64,000 nucleotides of DNA from Acidobacteriota bacterium (GCA_025353165.1 JANXRE010000048.1:1-64000); one strand, 5' to 3'. Positions 26,100 to 35,493 are shown, numbered from the stretch's first letter. The notes: generated by a model from the sequence alone, not told the origin. Program-made: numbers and translations.

Positions 26100-28382
26100 A
26101 TGGAAATGTATCGATTCGCGGGACTGCTGCTCCTGTTTCTTTTGATCCCTGCGGGCGCGCAGAAGCGGCTGGAGCTGACTGTCGACACCATCATGCGCGG
26201 GCCCGGATTGGCGGGGTATGAACCCGGCGAGGCGCGATGGTCCGGCGACGGGCAGCGCATTTACTTCCGATGGAAACAGTACACCGACGCGCCGACAAAG
26301 CCGCTCGATACCTACGCGGTGAGCCGGGACGGGAGCGGGCTGAAGAAGCTCAACGAGGAGGAGACTCTTCAAGCGCCGCCGGCCTCGGCCGAATTCACGC
26401 GCGATCGGGAACTGTCGGTTTACTCGCGCGACGGCGATCTTTGGTTGTACAACTACGCGAAGGATCGCGCGGAACGGCTGACGCGCACCGGCGAAGCGGA
26501 GACGCAGCCCCGGTTCACGCGCGATGGAAAGCGCGTCGTGTTTCTGCGCGCGAACAATCTGTATGTCATGCCGCTCGACCGCCCCGAGCTGGTTCAGTTG
26601 ACCGACATCCGCCCGGTGGGGTCGCCCCCGCCGGAGCCCAAGAAGGGAACAGACAGCCAGGAATTTATCAAGAAGGAAGAACGCGGACTGCTGGAAACGG
26701 TGCGCGAAAAAGCGGAGCGTCGGGAAGAGGAAGAGGCGCGCAAAAAGCGCGAGAATCCCAGGAAGCCGTACATCCTGGCGGCCCGGCAGACTGTCGCCTG
26801 GATGCAGCTTACGCCCGACGAGAAGTACGTGGTCGCAGGCTTCACCGAAACGGCGGAGCGCGCCAAACAAGCGATCGTGCCGAACTACGTCACGGAGTCG
26901 GCGTATCCCGAGGATATTCAGAGCCGGACCGCGGCGGGCGACACGCGCGGGAAATCGCAGGTCGCGGCGATCTCGGTAGAGACGGGCGAGCTGAAGTGGC
27001 TGGAGCACAAGCCGGAGTGCAACTTCGGCCAGCCGGTCTGGAGCGAGGACGGGACGAAAGCCGTTCTGCCGGCCCGCGCGCTGGACAATAAGGATCGCTG
27101 GATTCTGGCGCTCGATGTGGCGGCGGCCGCGACTCGCGAGGTCGTGCACGATCACGATGACGCGTGGGTGGGCGGCGCGGCTTCGCCGGCGTTGGGCTGG
27201 CTCAAAGACGATCGCAGCGTTTACTTCGTTAGCGAGCGCTCGGGATTCGCGCAGCTTTACGCCGCTCCTTACGAGGGTGGAGAGGCCCGCGCGCTTACGG
27301 CGGGTCCGTGGGAGGTGCAGTCCGCCCAACTCAGTCATGACAAGTCGACGCTCTACTTGAGGACCAATGAAGGCGGTCCGGAAGAACAGCATCTATGGGC
27401 GATGCCGTCCGAAGACGGAGCGCGCGTGAGGATCACTTCCCTTCCCGGCGATCACCGTGCGGTGCTGTCGCGGGACGAGCGATGGATCGCGGATATTCAC
27501 TCGTACACGAACCAGCCATACGAGCTGTATGCGATGGAGAACCGGCCCGAAGCCGAGGAACGGAAGCTAACTTCGTCGCCGGCTCCCGAGTTCTCGACCT
27601 ACCCGTGGCTGGACACGCCGATTGTTCACTTCCGCGCGCGGGACGGCGTGGAGATTCCCGCGCACCTATACAAGCCCGCCAAGTTCCGCAACGGCAGCCC
27701 GGCGGTGATCTTCGTCCACGGCGCGGGTTACCTGCAGAATGTGCACCGGTTCTGGTCAAATTACTATCGCGAGTACATGTTTCATCACCTGCTGATGGAG
27801 CGCGGCTACATTGTCATCGACATCGACTATCGCGGCTCCGCCGGATACGGGCGCGACTGGCGCACCGCGATCTACGAGCACATGGGCGGGAAGGATCTCG
27901 ACGATCACGTGGACGCGGCCAGATGGCTCGTTTCGCAACACGGCGTCGATCCCAAGCGCATTGGCATCTATGGAGGCAGCTACGGCGGCTTCATCACTCT
28001 GATGGCGTTGTTCACGCAGCCCGATGTGTTCGCGGCAGGGGCGGCGCTGCGCCCCGTCACCGACTGGTCTCATTACAACGATTCCTACACGACGAACATT
28101 TTGAACGCGCCGCAGAAAGACCCCGAAGCTTACAAGCGTTCGTCGCCGATCTACTTCGCCTCGGGATTGAAAGGCGCGCTGCTGATCTGCCACGGGATGG
28201 TGGACACCAACGTGTTCTTCCAGGACTCGGTGCGGCTCGCTCAGAAATTGATCGAGCTACGAAAGGACAATTGGGAACTGGCGCCGTATCCGGTCGAGGA
28301 TCACGGGTTTATTCAGCCCAGCAGTTGGGCGGACGAATACAAACGTATCCTCAAGCTGTTCGACACCAACCTGAAGAGATAG
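26100..28382 (+). CDS. Secreted S9-family prolyl oligopeptidase-like peptidase
   Basis: 760 residues. The signal peptide is in residues 1-23 (MEMYRFAGLLLLFLLIPAGA). An N-terminal beta-propeller (about 40-510; WSGDGQRIYFRWKQ, DKSTLYLRTNEGG) precedes an alpha/beta-hydrolase domain. The nucleophile is Ser627 in YGGSYGGF, with Asp702 in GMVDTNVFF and His735 in VEDHGF. This is the dipeptidyl-peptidase IV/acylaminoacyl-peptidase arrangement, likely acting on short peptides in the periplasm. Its last 70 bp overlap the convergent unknown gene. Confidence 0.9.
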   Translation: MEMYRFAGLLLLFLLIPAGAQKRLELTVDTIMRGPGLAGYEPGEARWSGDGQRIYFRWKQYTDAPTKPLDTYAVSRDGSGLKKLNEEETLQAPPASAEFTRDRELSVYSRDGDLWLYNYAKDRAERLTRTGEAETQPRFTRDGKRVVFLRANNLYVMPLDRPELVQLTDIRPVGSPPPEPKKGTDSQEFIKKEERGLLETVREKAERREEEEARKKRENPRKPYILAARQTVAWMQLTPDEKYVVAGFTETAERAKQAIVPNYVTESAYPEDIQSRTAAGDTRGKSQVAAISVETGELKWLEHKPECNFGQPVWSEDGTKAVLPARALDNKDRWILALDVAAAATREVVHDHDDAWVGGAASPALGWLKDDRSVYFVSERSGFAQLYAAPYEGGEARALTAGPWEVQSAQLSHDKSTLYLRTNEGGPEEQHLWAMPSEDGARVRITSLPGDHRAVLSRDERWIADIHSYTNQPYELYAMENRPEAEERKLTSSPAPEFSTYPWLDTPIVHFRARDGVEIPAHLYKPAKFRNGSPAVIFVHGAGYLQNVHRFWSNYYREYMFHHLLMERGYIVIDIDYRGSAGYGRDWRTAIYEHMGGKDLDDHVDAARWLVSQHGVDPKRIGIYGGSYGGFITLMALFTQPDVFAAGAALRPVTDWSHYNDSYTTNILNAPQKDPEAYKRSSPIYFASGLKGALLICHGMVDTNVFFQDSVRLAQKLIELRKDNWELAPYPVEDHGFIQPSSWADEYKRILKLFDTNLKR

Positions 28383-29833
28383 GCGCGTGTGAAGTGGCAG
28401 GACTGCGCGGCCCCGAGCAGCTTCAGCTTACTTAGCTCCCAGTAAAATGACACGACTGGATCTCTAAATCTAAAGGGAGCCGGTTCCTGTCGGGCTTGTC
28501 TCAGCACGTCGAAGGCTTTCCCGACGTGCATAAACCACTCCTGCGGGTATTCACTGAGAAAGTTCGACTGGAGAAAATCGAGCATCGTCCGGGCGAGCCG
28601 GGCACGGTCTTGTTCGCCGACCTGATCCATAAGCGTCGAGTAGAGCGCGCATTTTTCGTGCACGAAGATGCGGAGCGGCTCATTACCGGCACTCCAATTA
28701 TCGAGTTTCGCGGAAAAGTCGGCTACGCGGCCGGGCCACTCAGGCGCGGAGTGCTCGGCGAATCTCAGTTGCCGTACGGCTGTCATCATTTGCCCGGCGC
28801 CCTCCGATTGCCAAACATCGAGTTTCACGGAAGCGGGCGTACTCGTCGAGTTCGAAGGTTTCGATTCATAGTCGGCCTGCTTTATTGCCGGCACGCTCGC
28901 TTCGTGCGGGAAGGCCAAGTCCAATCGAAACCGGTTGAAGTCCGCGGCCACCGAGTCGATTCCGCCAGCCGTACTATCCGGGCAGCGCTCGCCGTTGATT
29001 TGCCTGAGGTAGTATTCACGGATCGCCTTGACCAGTTCCGTGTTCGGAACGCCTCGCGTCCCGCACCGGCGGAGCAGGTCCTCCAACGCCCGGGATGTCT
29101 CATAAAGAGTGGCGAAAAATGCGCCCGGGTCGCGCGGGCAAATCTTCAGGCCCTGACTGAACGAAACGGTCGTAAGATACGCCAACTCCTCGTTGGTCAC
29201 GGCCGCGGACAGCATCTTCGCGATTGGCCCGACCTGTATGGGGGAAATGATGATTCGCGAGGGTCCGTCCAGCAGGACTTGGCGATCCCGCGCGGTCGGG
29301 ACGCCTTTGCTCACGTCCGAGACGATCTCATATGCCGCGCTCACATCGGGGGTGGGAGAATCACACTCTCCGGTATGAAGTTCCGGGACACGGACCGCTC
29401 TCGCAAGTTCTGCGGCCCCGCGCCGGTCAATCGTCAGTAGCGCGGCGATGGCGCGGCGCTGCAAGCTCAAGCGATCGAGGTTGGCCCGGCCGGCGCGCTC
29501 ATGCAGGCCAGACAAGCTGTCCAGGGCGGCGCGGGGTGCTAAGCGAGTCTTATACGGATCCTGGGCGTTCCAGGCCAGACCGAAAGCCTCGCGAATGACC
29601 GATGCCCGGCGCCGCGGATTGTTCGGGTAAGCGAGCGGAGCGACCCTGAGCAATCCATCGGCCGCGAACTCGGGGGGCAAGCTGCGCGCGAGGTCGAGGA
29701 GGCGCTCATAGTTCGGGTTTGCCGCGGTTGCGGGCCGCACTGGGTTCTGAAGCTCCTCGCCGTGGAATAACGTGGCAGACAGAACGCCTAGGGAACCGAT
29801 CAATAGCGAGGCCGCACGCAGGAGAACGCTCAA
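28313..29833 (-). CDS. Secreted protein of unknown function
   Basis: 506 residues. The N-terminus MSVLLRAASLLIGSLGVLSATLF is a likely signal peptide. The rest is largely helical with no motif I recognise. Four Cys residues (GECDSP, LKICPRD, RRCGTRG, GERCPDS) could form disulfides outside the cytoplasm. Coding is supported by a long open frame with GC-rich third positions and no frameshift. The last 23 codons are antisense to the end of the S9 peptidase gene, a convergent overlap. Confidence 0.6.
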   Translation of the reverse strand: MSVLLRAASLLIGSLGVLSATLFHGEELQNPVRPATAANPNYERLLDLARSLPPEFAADGLLRVAPLAYPNNPRRRASVIREAFGLAWNAQDPYKTRLAPRAALDSLSGLHERAGRANLDRLSLQRRAIAALLTIDRRGAAELARAVRVPELHTGECDSPTPDVSAAYEIVSDVSKGVPTARDRQVLLDGPSRIIISPIQVGPIAKMLSAAVTNEELAYLTTVSFSQGLKICPRDPGAFFATLYETSRALEDLLRRCGTRGVPNTELVKAIREYYLRQINGERCPDSTAGGIDSVAADFNRFRLDLAFPHEASVPAIKQADYESKPSNSTSTPASVKLDVWQSEGAGQMMTAVRQLRFAEHSAPEWPGRVADFSAKLDNWSAGNEPLRIFVHEKCALYSTLMDQVGEQDRARLARTMLDFLQSNFLSEYPQEWFMHVGKAFDVLRQARQEPAPFRFRDPVVSFYWELSKLKLLGAAQSCHFTRAYLFRLVSNSLRIRLYSSAQLLG

Positions 29834-29863
29834 TGTACACCGGCTTCGACTGGCAATCGAACG

Positions 29864-30055
29864 TCAAGCTCCCGTTCGACCTGCGGTTTGATGTCCTTGT
29901 CCATAGGCGCCGACCCAGGCACGTCGCACGCGGCCCTCCGGCGAGATTACAATCGTCTCAGGCGTGGCCCCAAGCCGATATTGCGATATTGACGCTGCGT
30001 CCACCCCATAATAGACCGGTGTGTCGAGGGCGTTATCACGGATCATATCAGACAT
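29864..30055 (-). pseudogene. Fragment of a TlpA/redoxin-family protein
   Basis: About 60 codons reading YRLGATPETIVISPEGRV RRAWVGAYG: the 'ATPETIVISPEGRV' block is the cis-Pro and last-strand region of thioredoxin-like TlpA/AhpC proteins. The CxxC-bearing N-terminal half is absent, because the sequence upstream of 30055 is already the BrnT toxin remnant. It is therefore a truncated remnant. Confidence 0.5.
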
Positions 30056-30066
30056 ATACTTTTTTG

Positions 30067-30359
30067 GTGGCGGTACGTAACGACCCCCTCGACCCTTGTA
30101 CCGGGCTTGAATGGGATGACGGAAATGCGCACAAGCACTGGGAACGGCATCGAGTCACCCGAAAGAAGGCGAAGATGTGTTCTTCAATGAACCCTTGGTC
30201 GTTCGGAGCGATGTCCGTCACTCAAAGCGGGAGAAGAGGTATTACGCTCTCGGGCAGACCAGCGGACTGCGATGCCTGTTCGTTGCCTTCGCCATCCGCC
30301 GTTCACTATTGCGTGTAATCTCCGTTCGAGACATGAACCGAAAGGGAAGCCTATGCTAA
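30067..30359 (+). pseudogene. brnT: BrnT-type toxin, disrupted by a one-base frameshift
   Basis: The first frame reads TGLEWDDGNAHKHWERHRV TRKKA, the usual BrnT beginning. It then goes out of frame near 30170, and the second frame gives VFFNEPLVVRSDVRHSKRE, RYYALGQTSG, CLFVAFAIRR and RVISVRDMNRK, the rest of the BrnT RNase fold. Restoring one G near 30170 (AAGGCG-GAAGATG) would rejoin them. The start is a GTG (30067) or TTG (30064). BrnT is a RelE-like RNase toxin. The stop overlaps the start of brnA by 7 bp, the normal order (toxin first) for this type II system. Confidence 0.8.
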
Positions 30360-30646
30360 GCACCAAAAAAAGGCCGGTGCCTGAGTTTCGATCCGAAGAC
30401 GAGGAACGCGAGTTCTCGGCCCAACACGATTCGACGGAGTTCCTCGATTGGCGGTCCGCCCGGCAACGCAAGTTTCCGAACCTGAAGCCCACGCTGCGAA
30501 CCATTTCTTTGCGGCTTCCGGTTTCCATGATCGAGGACCTTAGAGTCTTGGCGCATAAAAGGGATGTGCCATATCAGTCCCTGCTGAAAGTGTTCCTGGC
30601 CGAAAGACTGGAGAAGGGGCGACGGCGCGCATACGCTTTTCGGTGA
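30353..30646 (+). CDS. brnA: BrnA-type antitoxin
   Basis: 97 residues from ATG 30353, with AAAGGGA just upstream. The BrnA pattern is a disordered acidic N-terminal half (FRSEDEEREFSAQHDSTEF, DWRSA) followed by a ribbon-helix-helix part (TISLRLPVSMIEDLRVLAHK, YQSLLKVFLAERL). It would neutralise BrnT and repress the operon. It is intact although its toxin is broken. Its stop overlaps the mutY GTG start, so the toxin-antitoxin transcript reads straight into mutY. Confidence 0.83.
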   Translation: MLSTKKRPVPEFRSEDEEREFSAQHDSTEFLDWRSARQRKFPNLKPTLRTISLRLPVSMIEDLRVLAHKRDVPYQSLLKVFLAERLEKGRRRAYAFR

Positions 30647-31605
30647 AGCCCACGTTTCGCAAAAAGCTGCTCGCGTGGTACGCCGCCAACGGCCGCGACC
30701 TGCCTTGGCGCAGGACGTCCGACCCCTATGCCATCTGGGTCTCCGAGGTCATGCTTCAGCAGACGCGCGTCGCGGCGGTGATCCCCTATTACGAGCGCTT
30801 CCTGGCGAAGTTCCCGACCGTCGAAGCGCTCGCCAGCGCGACCGAACAGGAACTGCTCGCCGCCTGGGCGGGCCTGGGCTACTACTCCCGAGCGCGGAAT
30901 CTGCACGCGGCCGCGAAGCAAATCGCGGGAGCGTTTCCACGCACCTACGACGAGATCCGCGCGCTGCCCGGCGTCGGAGACTACACGGCGGCCGCCGTAG
31001 CCTCCATCGCCTTCGGCCTCCCCCATGCAGCGGTGGATGGAAACGTGGCCAGGGTGCTGGCGCGGGTGACGGCCGAGGCCGCCGCAAAGAAGCGCTTGCA
31101 AGCGCTGGCCGGCGAACTGATGGATCGCCGCCGGCCCGGCGAATTCAACCAGGCGCTGATGGAACTGGGCGCGACGATCTGCGTTCCGCGCAGCCCGCAG
31201 TGCCTGCTGTGCCCGGTCGCGGAACTCTGCGAAGCCCGTGCCTTGGGCCGCCAGAACGAATTTCCAGCGGTGGCGGCGCGTGGGACGCGAATGCGCGTCG
31301 ACCGGACCGTCTTCGTCGTCGAGAAGAACGGGCGCCTGCTGCTCTGGCAGCGCGCCGCGGACGACCGCCGGCTGGCCGGATTTTGGGAATTGCCCGAGCG
31401 CCTCGACGGGCTCGCGGGGCAGCCGGTCGGCCGCTTCCGCCACTCCATCGTCAACCACGATTACACCTTCGAGGTGCGGACCGCGACCCTGGGCCGCGCG
31501 CCCCGGGGACATCGCTGGTGGCCCGAGCAACGTCTCTCCGAAATCCCGCTGAGCACCACCGCGAAGAAAGCGATCGCCTGCTGGAGAACTGCTACAGTAA
31601 GCTAG
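30643..31605 (+). CDS. mutY: A/G-specific adenine DNA glycosylase
   Basis: 320 residues from GTG 30643. MutY removes adenine mispaired with 8-oxoguanine. The helix-hairpin-helix and catalytic Asp are in LPGVGDYTAAAV and AAVDGNVARV (Asp132), with the general-acid Glu35 in VSEVMLQQTR. The [4Fe-4S] ligands are Cys180, 187, 190 and 196 in the C-x6-C-x2-C-x5-C pattern. A C-terminal NUDIX-like domain recognising 8-oxoG follows (FVVEKNGRLLLWQR). The start overlaps the brnA stop. Confidence 0.95.
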   Translation: MKPTFRKKLLAWYAANGRDLPWRRTSDPYAIWVSEVMLQQTRVAAVIPYYERFLAKFPTVEALASATEQELLAAWAGLGYYSRARNLHAAAKQIAGAFPRTYDEIRALPGVGDYTAAAVASIAFGLPHAAVDGNVARVLARVTAEAAAKKRLQALAGELMDRRRPGEFNQALMELGATICVPRSPQCLLCPVAELCEARALGRQNEFPAVAARGTRMRVDRTVFVVEKNGRLLLWQRAADDRRLAGFWELPERLDGLAGQPVGRFRHSIVNHDYTFEVRTATLGRAPRGHRWWPEQRLSEIPLSTTAKKAIACWRTATVS

Positions 31606-31609
31606 CCTT

Positions 31610-32338
31610 ATGCGCCCGAAAATCCTGATCGCCGTCCTGGGGTGCGGCTTGATGCCCGCCTTCGGCCAGACCGTGCAGGAGCAGGTGGACGCGCTCAAGG
31701 CGGAGGTCGAAAACCTCAAGAAACAACAGGGCGCAGTCATCCAGCAGCTGGTGGAATTGCAGAAAAGACAGGCACCCGCAAATCCGGTGGTCGACCTGAA
31801 GGGCGCCGCCGGGACCGGCTCGAAAACGGCGAAGATCGCGATCGTAGAGTTCACTGATTTCTGGTGCGGCTTCTGCGCCCGATTCGCCCAAAATACCCTG
31901 CCGGACCTGATGAAGGAATATGTGGTGACGGGCAAAATCCGCTACTACGTGAAGGATTTCGCGGCCCAGCGCGGCCCCAAAATCTCCGAGGCGGCCCATT
32001 GCGCCGCCGAGCAGGACAAATACTGGCCGCTCCACGACAAGCTGTTCGCCCATTACGGCAAGTACGCCGATACCGAAGTGGCCGGCTACGCGCAGGAGTC
32101 CGGCGCCGACCCCACGCTATTTCAAAAATGCGTCGAGAGCGACCGGTATGCCAAGGTGGTGAGCGAGTCGATGGAACAGGGCGTAGCCGCGGGCATCGAC
32201 GGCACGCCGACGTTCCTGATCGGAGTCGTCGACCCGGCCGATCCGGGCAAGCTGAAGTCCGTGAAAACGGTGGTCGGCGCTCAGAGCCTGGAACAGTTCC
32301 GGGCGGTGATCAATTCGGTGATCGACAGCTCCAAATAG
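31610..32338 (+). CDS. Exported DsbA/thioredoxin-like thiol-disulfide protein
   Basis: 242 residues. The signal peptide ends near AFGQ (residue 20) and a short coiled coil spans about 21-55 (VDALKAEVENLKKQQG). The thioredoxin fold has the active site DFWCGFC (Cys86, Cys89) and the cis-Pro loop GTPTFLIG. It resembles DsbA-family oxidoreductases of the DSBA_Thioredoxin_4 type. It is 4 bp downstream of mutY and likely co-transcribed. The role is periplasmic disulfide formation or reduction. Confidence 0.87.
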   Translation: MRPKILIAVLGCGLMPAFGQTVQEQVDALKAEVENLKKQQGAVIQQLVELQKRQAPANPVVDLKGAAGTGSKTAKIAIVEFTDFWCGFCARFAQNTLPDLMKEYVVTGKIRYYVKDFAAQRGPKISEAAHCAAEQDKYWPLHDKLFAHYGKYADTEVAGYAQESGADPTLFQKCVESDRYAKVVSESMEQGVAAGIDGTPTFLIGVVDPADPGKLKSVKTVVGAQSLEQFRAVINSVIDSSK

Positions 32339-32386
32339 GCCTTTTGGGGTACAGATTTCCCGCGGCGCTCGTAGTAAGCTCAAGTC

Positions 32387-33190
32387 GTGCCAACAGCCCT
32401 CCGATGGCTAGTGGCTGCCTCGCTCGGATCCCTGCTATGGGCCGGAACAGAGGCTCAACGAGGGGCGCCATCCTACTCGGCTACCAGCATAGTGAATTCC
32501 GCCGCCAGCGCCGTCGGCCTCCTGGCTCCCAACACCATCGCCAGCATTTACGGCCAAAACCTCTCCTGGACCACCCGTGCCCTGGCCAGCAGCGATATCA
32601 GCGTCGGATTGCTCCCGACCACGCTCCCGGGGACCGGCGCGCGGGTGATCGTCGGCAATATCCCGGCCCACCTGTTCTACGTCTCGCCCACGCTGATCAA
32701 CTTCCTGGTGCCGAGCATCCTGCGACCGGGCCCGGTGAAGCTGTACGTCGAGGTAAATAATCACGCCGGACCGGAGGTGCAGTTAACCCTGGACGACTCC
32801 GGACCCGGTTTATTCCTGCAACTGCCGGCCCTGATCCCTGCCGCCGTGAAGATCGACGCCTCGCTGATCACCCCGGATCACCCGATACGCCACGGCGAAC
32901 TGGCCGTGCTGTTTGCGACGGGACTCGGGACGACCGCGCCCCCGGCGGATTACGGCCGGGCGGCTACAGCGGTTGCCTGGATCACCGCTCTGGACGACGC
33001 CGATATTCTGCTGGACGGCGCGCGCGTCGAGCGGGCCAACATCAAGTACATAGGTCTCGCGCCGGAGTTCGCCGGGCTCTACCAGATCAACCTGGTAATC
33101 CCCGATTGGGCGGCCCCAAACGCGGAGATCCGGATTCGCGTGCGGCAAAAGACAAGCCCGGAGGGGATTCACCTGCCCGTCTCGCCCTGA
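32387..33190 (+). CDS. Solibacter-type secreted protein (TIGR03437-like)
   Basis: 267 residues from GTG 32387 with a signal peptide (LRWLVAASLGSLLWAGTEA). The family signatures SIVNSAASAVGLLAPNTIAS and YVSPTLINFLVPSILRPGP, followed by ELAVLFATGLGTTAPP and YQINLVIPDWA, match the beta-rich C-terminal domain found in many Solibacter-like secreted proteins. Its function is unknown. It is intact, unlike the copy at 12-13.7 kb. Confidence 0.75.
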   Translation: MPTALRWLVAASLGSLLWAGTEAQRGAPSYSATSIVNSAASAVGLLAPNTIASIYGQNLSWTTRALASSDISVGLLPTTLPGTGARVIVGNIPAHLFYVSPTLINFLVPSILRPGPVKLYVEVNNHAGPEVQLTLDDSGPGLFLQLPALIPAAVKIDASLITPDHPIRHGELAVLFATGLGTTAPPADYGRAATAVAWITALDDADILLDGARVERANIKYIGLAPEFAGLYQINLVIPDWAAPNAEIRIRVRQKTSPEGIHLPVSP

Positions 33191-33233
33191 GTTTCCGATC
33201 CCGGCAGCGGCCGTGTAGTACTGGGCTACCAAT

Positions 33234-34054
33234 ATGCGTGCCGCGACCCGATCGCTGGTGGTTCTTTCCTCGCTGACAGCCTGCTGGACGGCCCCGTCTG
33301 TCCGCCCGATCCCAAATCTGTCGTCTCCGCGACCGGTGGGAACAGTCATCGGACTGGCGGCGATTGCCCAAGGACGAGGGAGATCGCGAGAAACTCGGAT
33401 CCAAGCTCCGATTCCGCTACAGCGTAAGCGTGGATGGGTCCCCCTTTCACGTGGTCCGGGATTTCAGCCCGGAAGCGGGCTTCGCCTGGAGTCCGGCGCT
33501 CTACGAGCACGAGGCGCGCGTCAAGGTCACGTTCAAGAATACGGCCACAAAGATGACAGCCGAGGTGGAACTGCCGTTCCGGATCGTGCCCCGAGTGACG
33601 GGACAGGAACCCGTGGCTACGCGCACGGCAAATCCTATGGTGGCGCTCTTCAGTGCGCCGCCCTGCCCGGAAGGCAGCCGCTTCCGCGTTACGTTCCGCC
33701 GCGAGGGCACGGGCGATGCCTTCCACACAGGCGCCGAGCCGTGCACGGGCTCCCGAACCAGCAACATATACGTCGCGGGCATGCTGGCCGATTCCACCTA
33801 CGAGATGAACGGCGAAGTGCTGACGGGAGACTCCTCCCTCCCAGGGTCTCCGGTCCCGTTCCACACCGGCGTGGCCGATGCCGCATCCGCGGCCTTTAAC
33901 GCCAAGATACCTCGCGAAAGCAGCACCTCAACGGCTGAGCCGTTCCTGATCTATAGCATGGAAGGGCCGGTCCAGCGCCCCATGGCTACCGACCTCAACG
34001 GCAACCTCGTTTGGTATCTGCCGCTGATATACTCCGCCCAGCCGGTAAGACTGC
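33234..34054 (+). pseudogene. Truncated, frameshifted arylsulfotransferase-like lipoprotein
   Basis: The first frame gives a lipoprotein signal (MRAATRSLVVLSSLTACWTA). Near 33365 coding moves to another frame (KDEGDREKLGSKLRFRYSV ...). It then reads smoothly to MATDLNGNLVWYLP, the beginning of the propeller region of secreted arylsulfotransferase (ASST) proteins. The frame then runs straight into a copy of the palindromic repeat at about 34055, and the remaining propeller is missing. Naming it ASST rests on the NGNLVWYLP context, so it is tentative. Confidence 0.6.
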
Positions 34055-34099
34055 CGTGGCGCAGGCACTCGTGCGCCGCACTCGTGCGTGCCGCCACGT
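34055..34099. repeat. Dispersed palindromic repeat, rearranged copy
   Basis: CGTGGCGCAGGCACTCGTGCG followed by CCGCACTCGTGCGTGCCGCCACG. Stem B sequence occurs twice and stem A is absent; the outer CGTGGCG/CGCCACG arms pair. It lies exactly where the arylsulfotransferase-like gene is cut off. Confidence 0.7.
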
Positions 34100-34165
34100 G
34101 AAACCTGGGTTCCCCGGGCCGCGTTTAGAGGTTATGGGCTAGAATTGGCCCAGAGAGGTCTCCCC

Positions 34166-34900
34166 ATGCGCATTACCCTTCTGCTCGCATTCCTGTCGGT
34201 CCTGGCCCGGGGGGGACAGTTTGAGGTCGTGCCCGGCACCCGCGTCCCGCTGAGCATGATCAACAGCGTTTCGACCAAGCACGCCGCCGAGGGCGACCGC
34301 ATCTATCTCGAAACCGTGTTCCCGATCCTGGTCCGGGGCAAGATGGTGATTCCACCGGGCTCCTATGTGGCCGGAACGGTAACCGAGTCCAAGCGGCCCG
34401 GCCGCGTGCGTGGCCGCGGGGAACTCTACGTCCGTTTCGACTCCCTCACGCTTCCCAATGGCGTCACGCGGGATTTCCGGGCGCGCATGGGATCGCTCGA
34501 CGGCCGCGCCGCCGAGGAACTCGATAAGAACGAGGGCAAGATCAAGGGCGAGGGCAACAAGTCCGGCGACATTCAGACGATCGGGCAGACGGCCGGGGCC
34601 GGGGCCGGCATCGGCACCATAGCCGGCAGCGCCGCCGGACATCTAGGGATGGGCGCGGGAATCGGCGCAGCCGCGGGCGCGGCCGCCGGGTTGATGGCCG
34701 TATTGCTGACGCGCGGGCCCGATGCCGTGCTGGCCAAAGGCACCACCCTCGAAATGGTGCTCGACCGGCCGATCGTATTCGAGGACACCGAGCTGGATTT
34801 TTCTGGCACGCCCTCTTTCCGCAAGTCGTCGGACGGCGGCGGTCCGTTGCCGAGCCACAAACAGCAATCGCAATTCCCCGGCCGCCGCTGGCCCTTGTAG
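34166..34900 (+). CDS. Secreted TrbI/VirB10-like conserved acidobacterial protein
   Basis: 244 residues from ATG 34166, preceded by GAGAGG. A signal peptide (MRITLLLAFLSVLARGG) is followed by a beta-rich domain (VPGTRVPLSMINSVSTKHAA, IPPGSYVAGTVTESKRPGR, ELYVRFDSLTLPNGVTRD). The 'G-x-x-V/I-PL-x-L/M-x-x-x' and 'LPNG' patterns recall TrbI/VirB10 C-terminal domains. A Gly/Ala-rich helix (about 140-185) may insert in a membrane. No conjugation genes are nearby, so a role in secretion is not implied. Confidence 0.6.
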   Translation: MRITLLLAFLSVLARGGQFEVVPGTRVPLSMINSVSTKHAAEGDRIYLETVFPILVRGKMVIPPGSYVAGTVTESKRPGRVRGRGELYVRFDSLTLPNGVTRDFRARMGSLDGRAAEELDKNEGKIKGEGNKSGDIQTIGQTAGAGAGIGTIAGSAAGHLGMGAGIGAAAGAAAGLMAVLLTRGPDAVLAKGTTLEMVLDRPIVFEDTELDFSGTPSFRKSSDGGGPLPSHKQQSQFPGRRWPL

Positions 34901-35079
34901 ACCGCGCCCGATGTCGTCATCGCCACCGCCTGCGAACTGCTCTACCGCAACCGCAAGGTTCTGCCGATCGGCAAGGATTAGTGGGGGAACTTCGGCGGCC
35001 TGGCGAAGGAATCCTTCGGCGGCGCCCACATGATCGGGACGCCGCACTAGCGCAGCCTCGGCATCCGCGACTCGCCCGG
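34901..35079 (+). other. No intact gene; short decayed coding remnant
   Basis: The frame ATACELLYRNRKVLPIGKD, stop, WGNFGGLAKESFGGAHMIG looks like an ageing coding sequence with in-frame stops, but I cannot assign it to a family. No RNA gene or promoter stands out. Confidence 0.25.
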
Positions 35080-35493
35080 TTAGCTTAGATCAAATGCCAC
35101 CATTTCGTGCAGACCGATCAAGGGCACTTGAACCTCTACCGCGCCCGCTGTTTCCCAAAAGTCCGGCTGCGTGACCTCGAGGAGGCCCACGCCGTGTACG
35201 CTCAGCATCGGCTCTTCGTTGGTGGCCCAGAGCACTGCGTTGCGCAGCAGCTTCCCGTGATCCGGGCTGAGGACTTCCCAGTAGGTTCGATCGATGTCCC
35301 AGGGGCAGAAAACGACGCGGCTTTTGCCGATTTGCCTGGCAGTTACTCCCGGGATGTCCGGTTTGGGCACGCGTGGGAATCCCTCGTTGTACGACGAATG
35401 GGGTGGCCGGGCCTGTTCGGATTGTCGGCCACCGGCCCGGCGAAAGGCTCGCAATAGCGCATGCCGGAGCCGCTGCACTCGGATGCGAGACAT
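35080..35493 (-). pseudogene. C-terminal remnant of a large glycosidase-like protein
   Basis: On the minus strand the frame contains HSSYNEGFPRVPKPDIPGV, GKSRVVFCPWDIDRTYWEV and HGKLLRNAVLWATNEEPML. This resembles the beta-galactosidase trimerisation-like region found near the C-terminus of large Tat-exported acidobacterial glycosidases. The catalytic barrel that should precede it is missing, and the frame's first residues (MSRIRVQRLRHALL) look unrelated. Treated as a truncated remnant. Confidence 0.5.

Noticed and set aside
34166-34900. TrbI-like gene as evidence for a conjugative element
   Set aside because: No other conjugation, relaxase or integrase gene is in the window; related single genes are, from memory, common in acidobacterial chromosomes.
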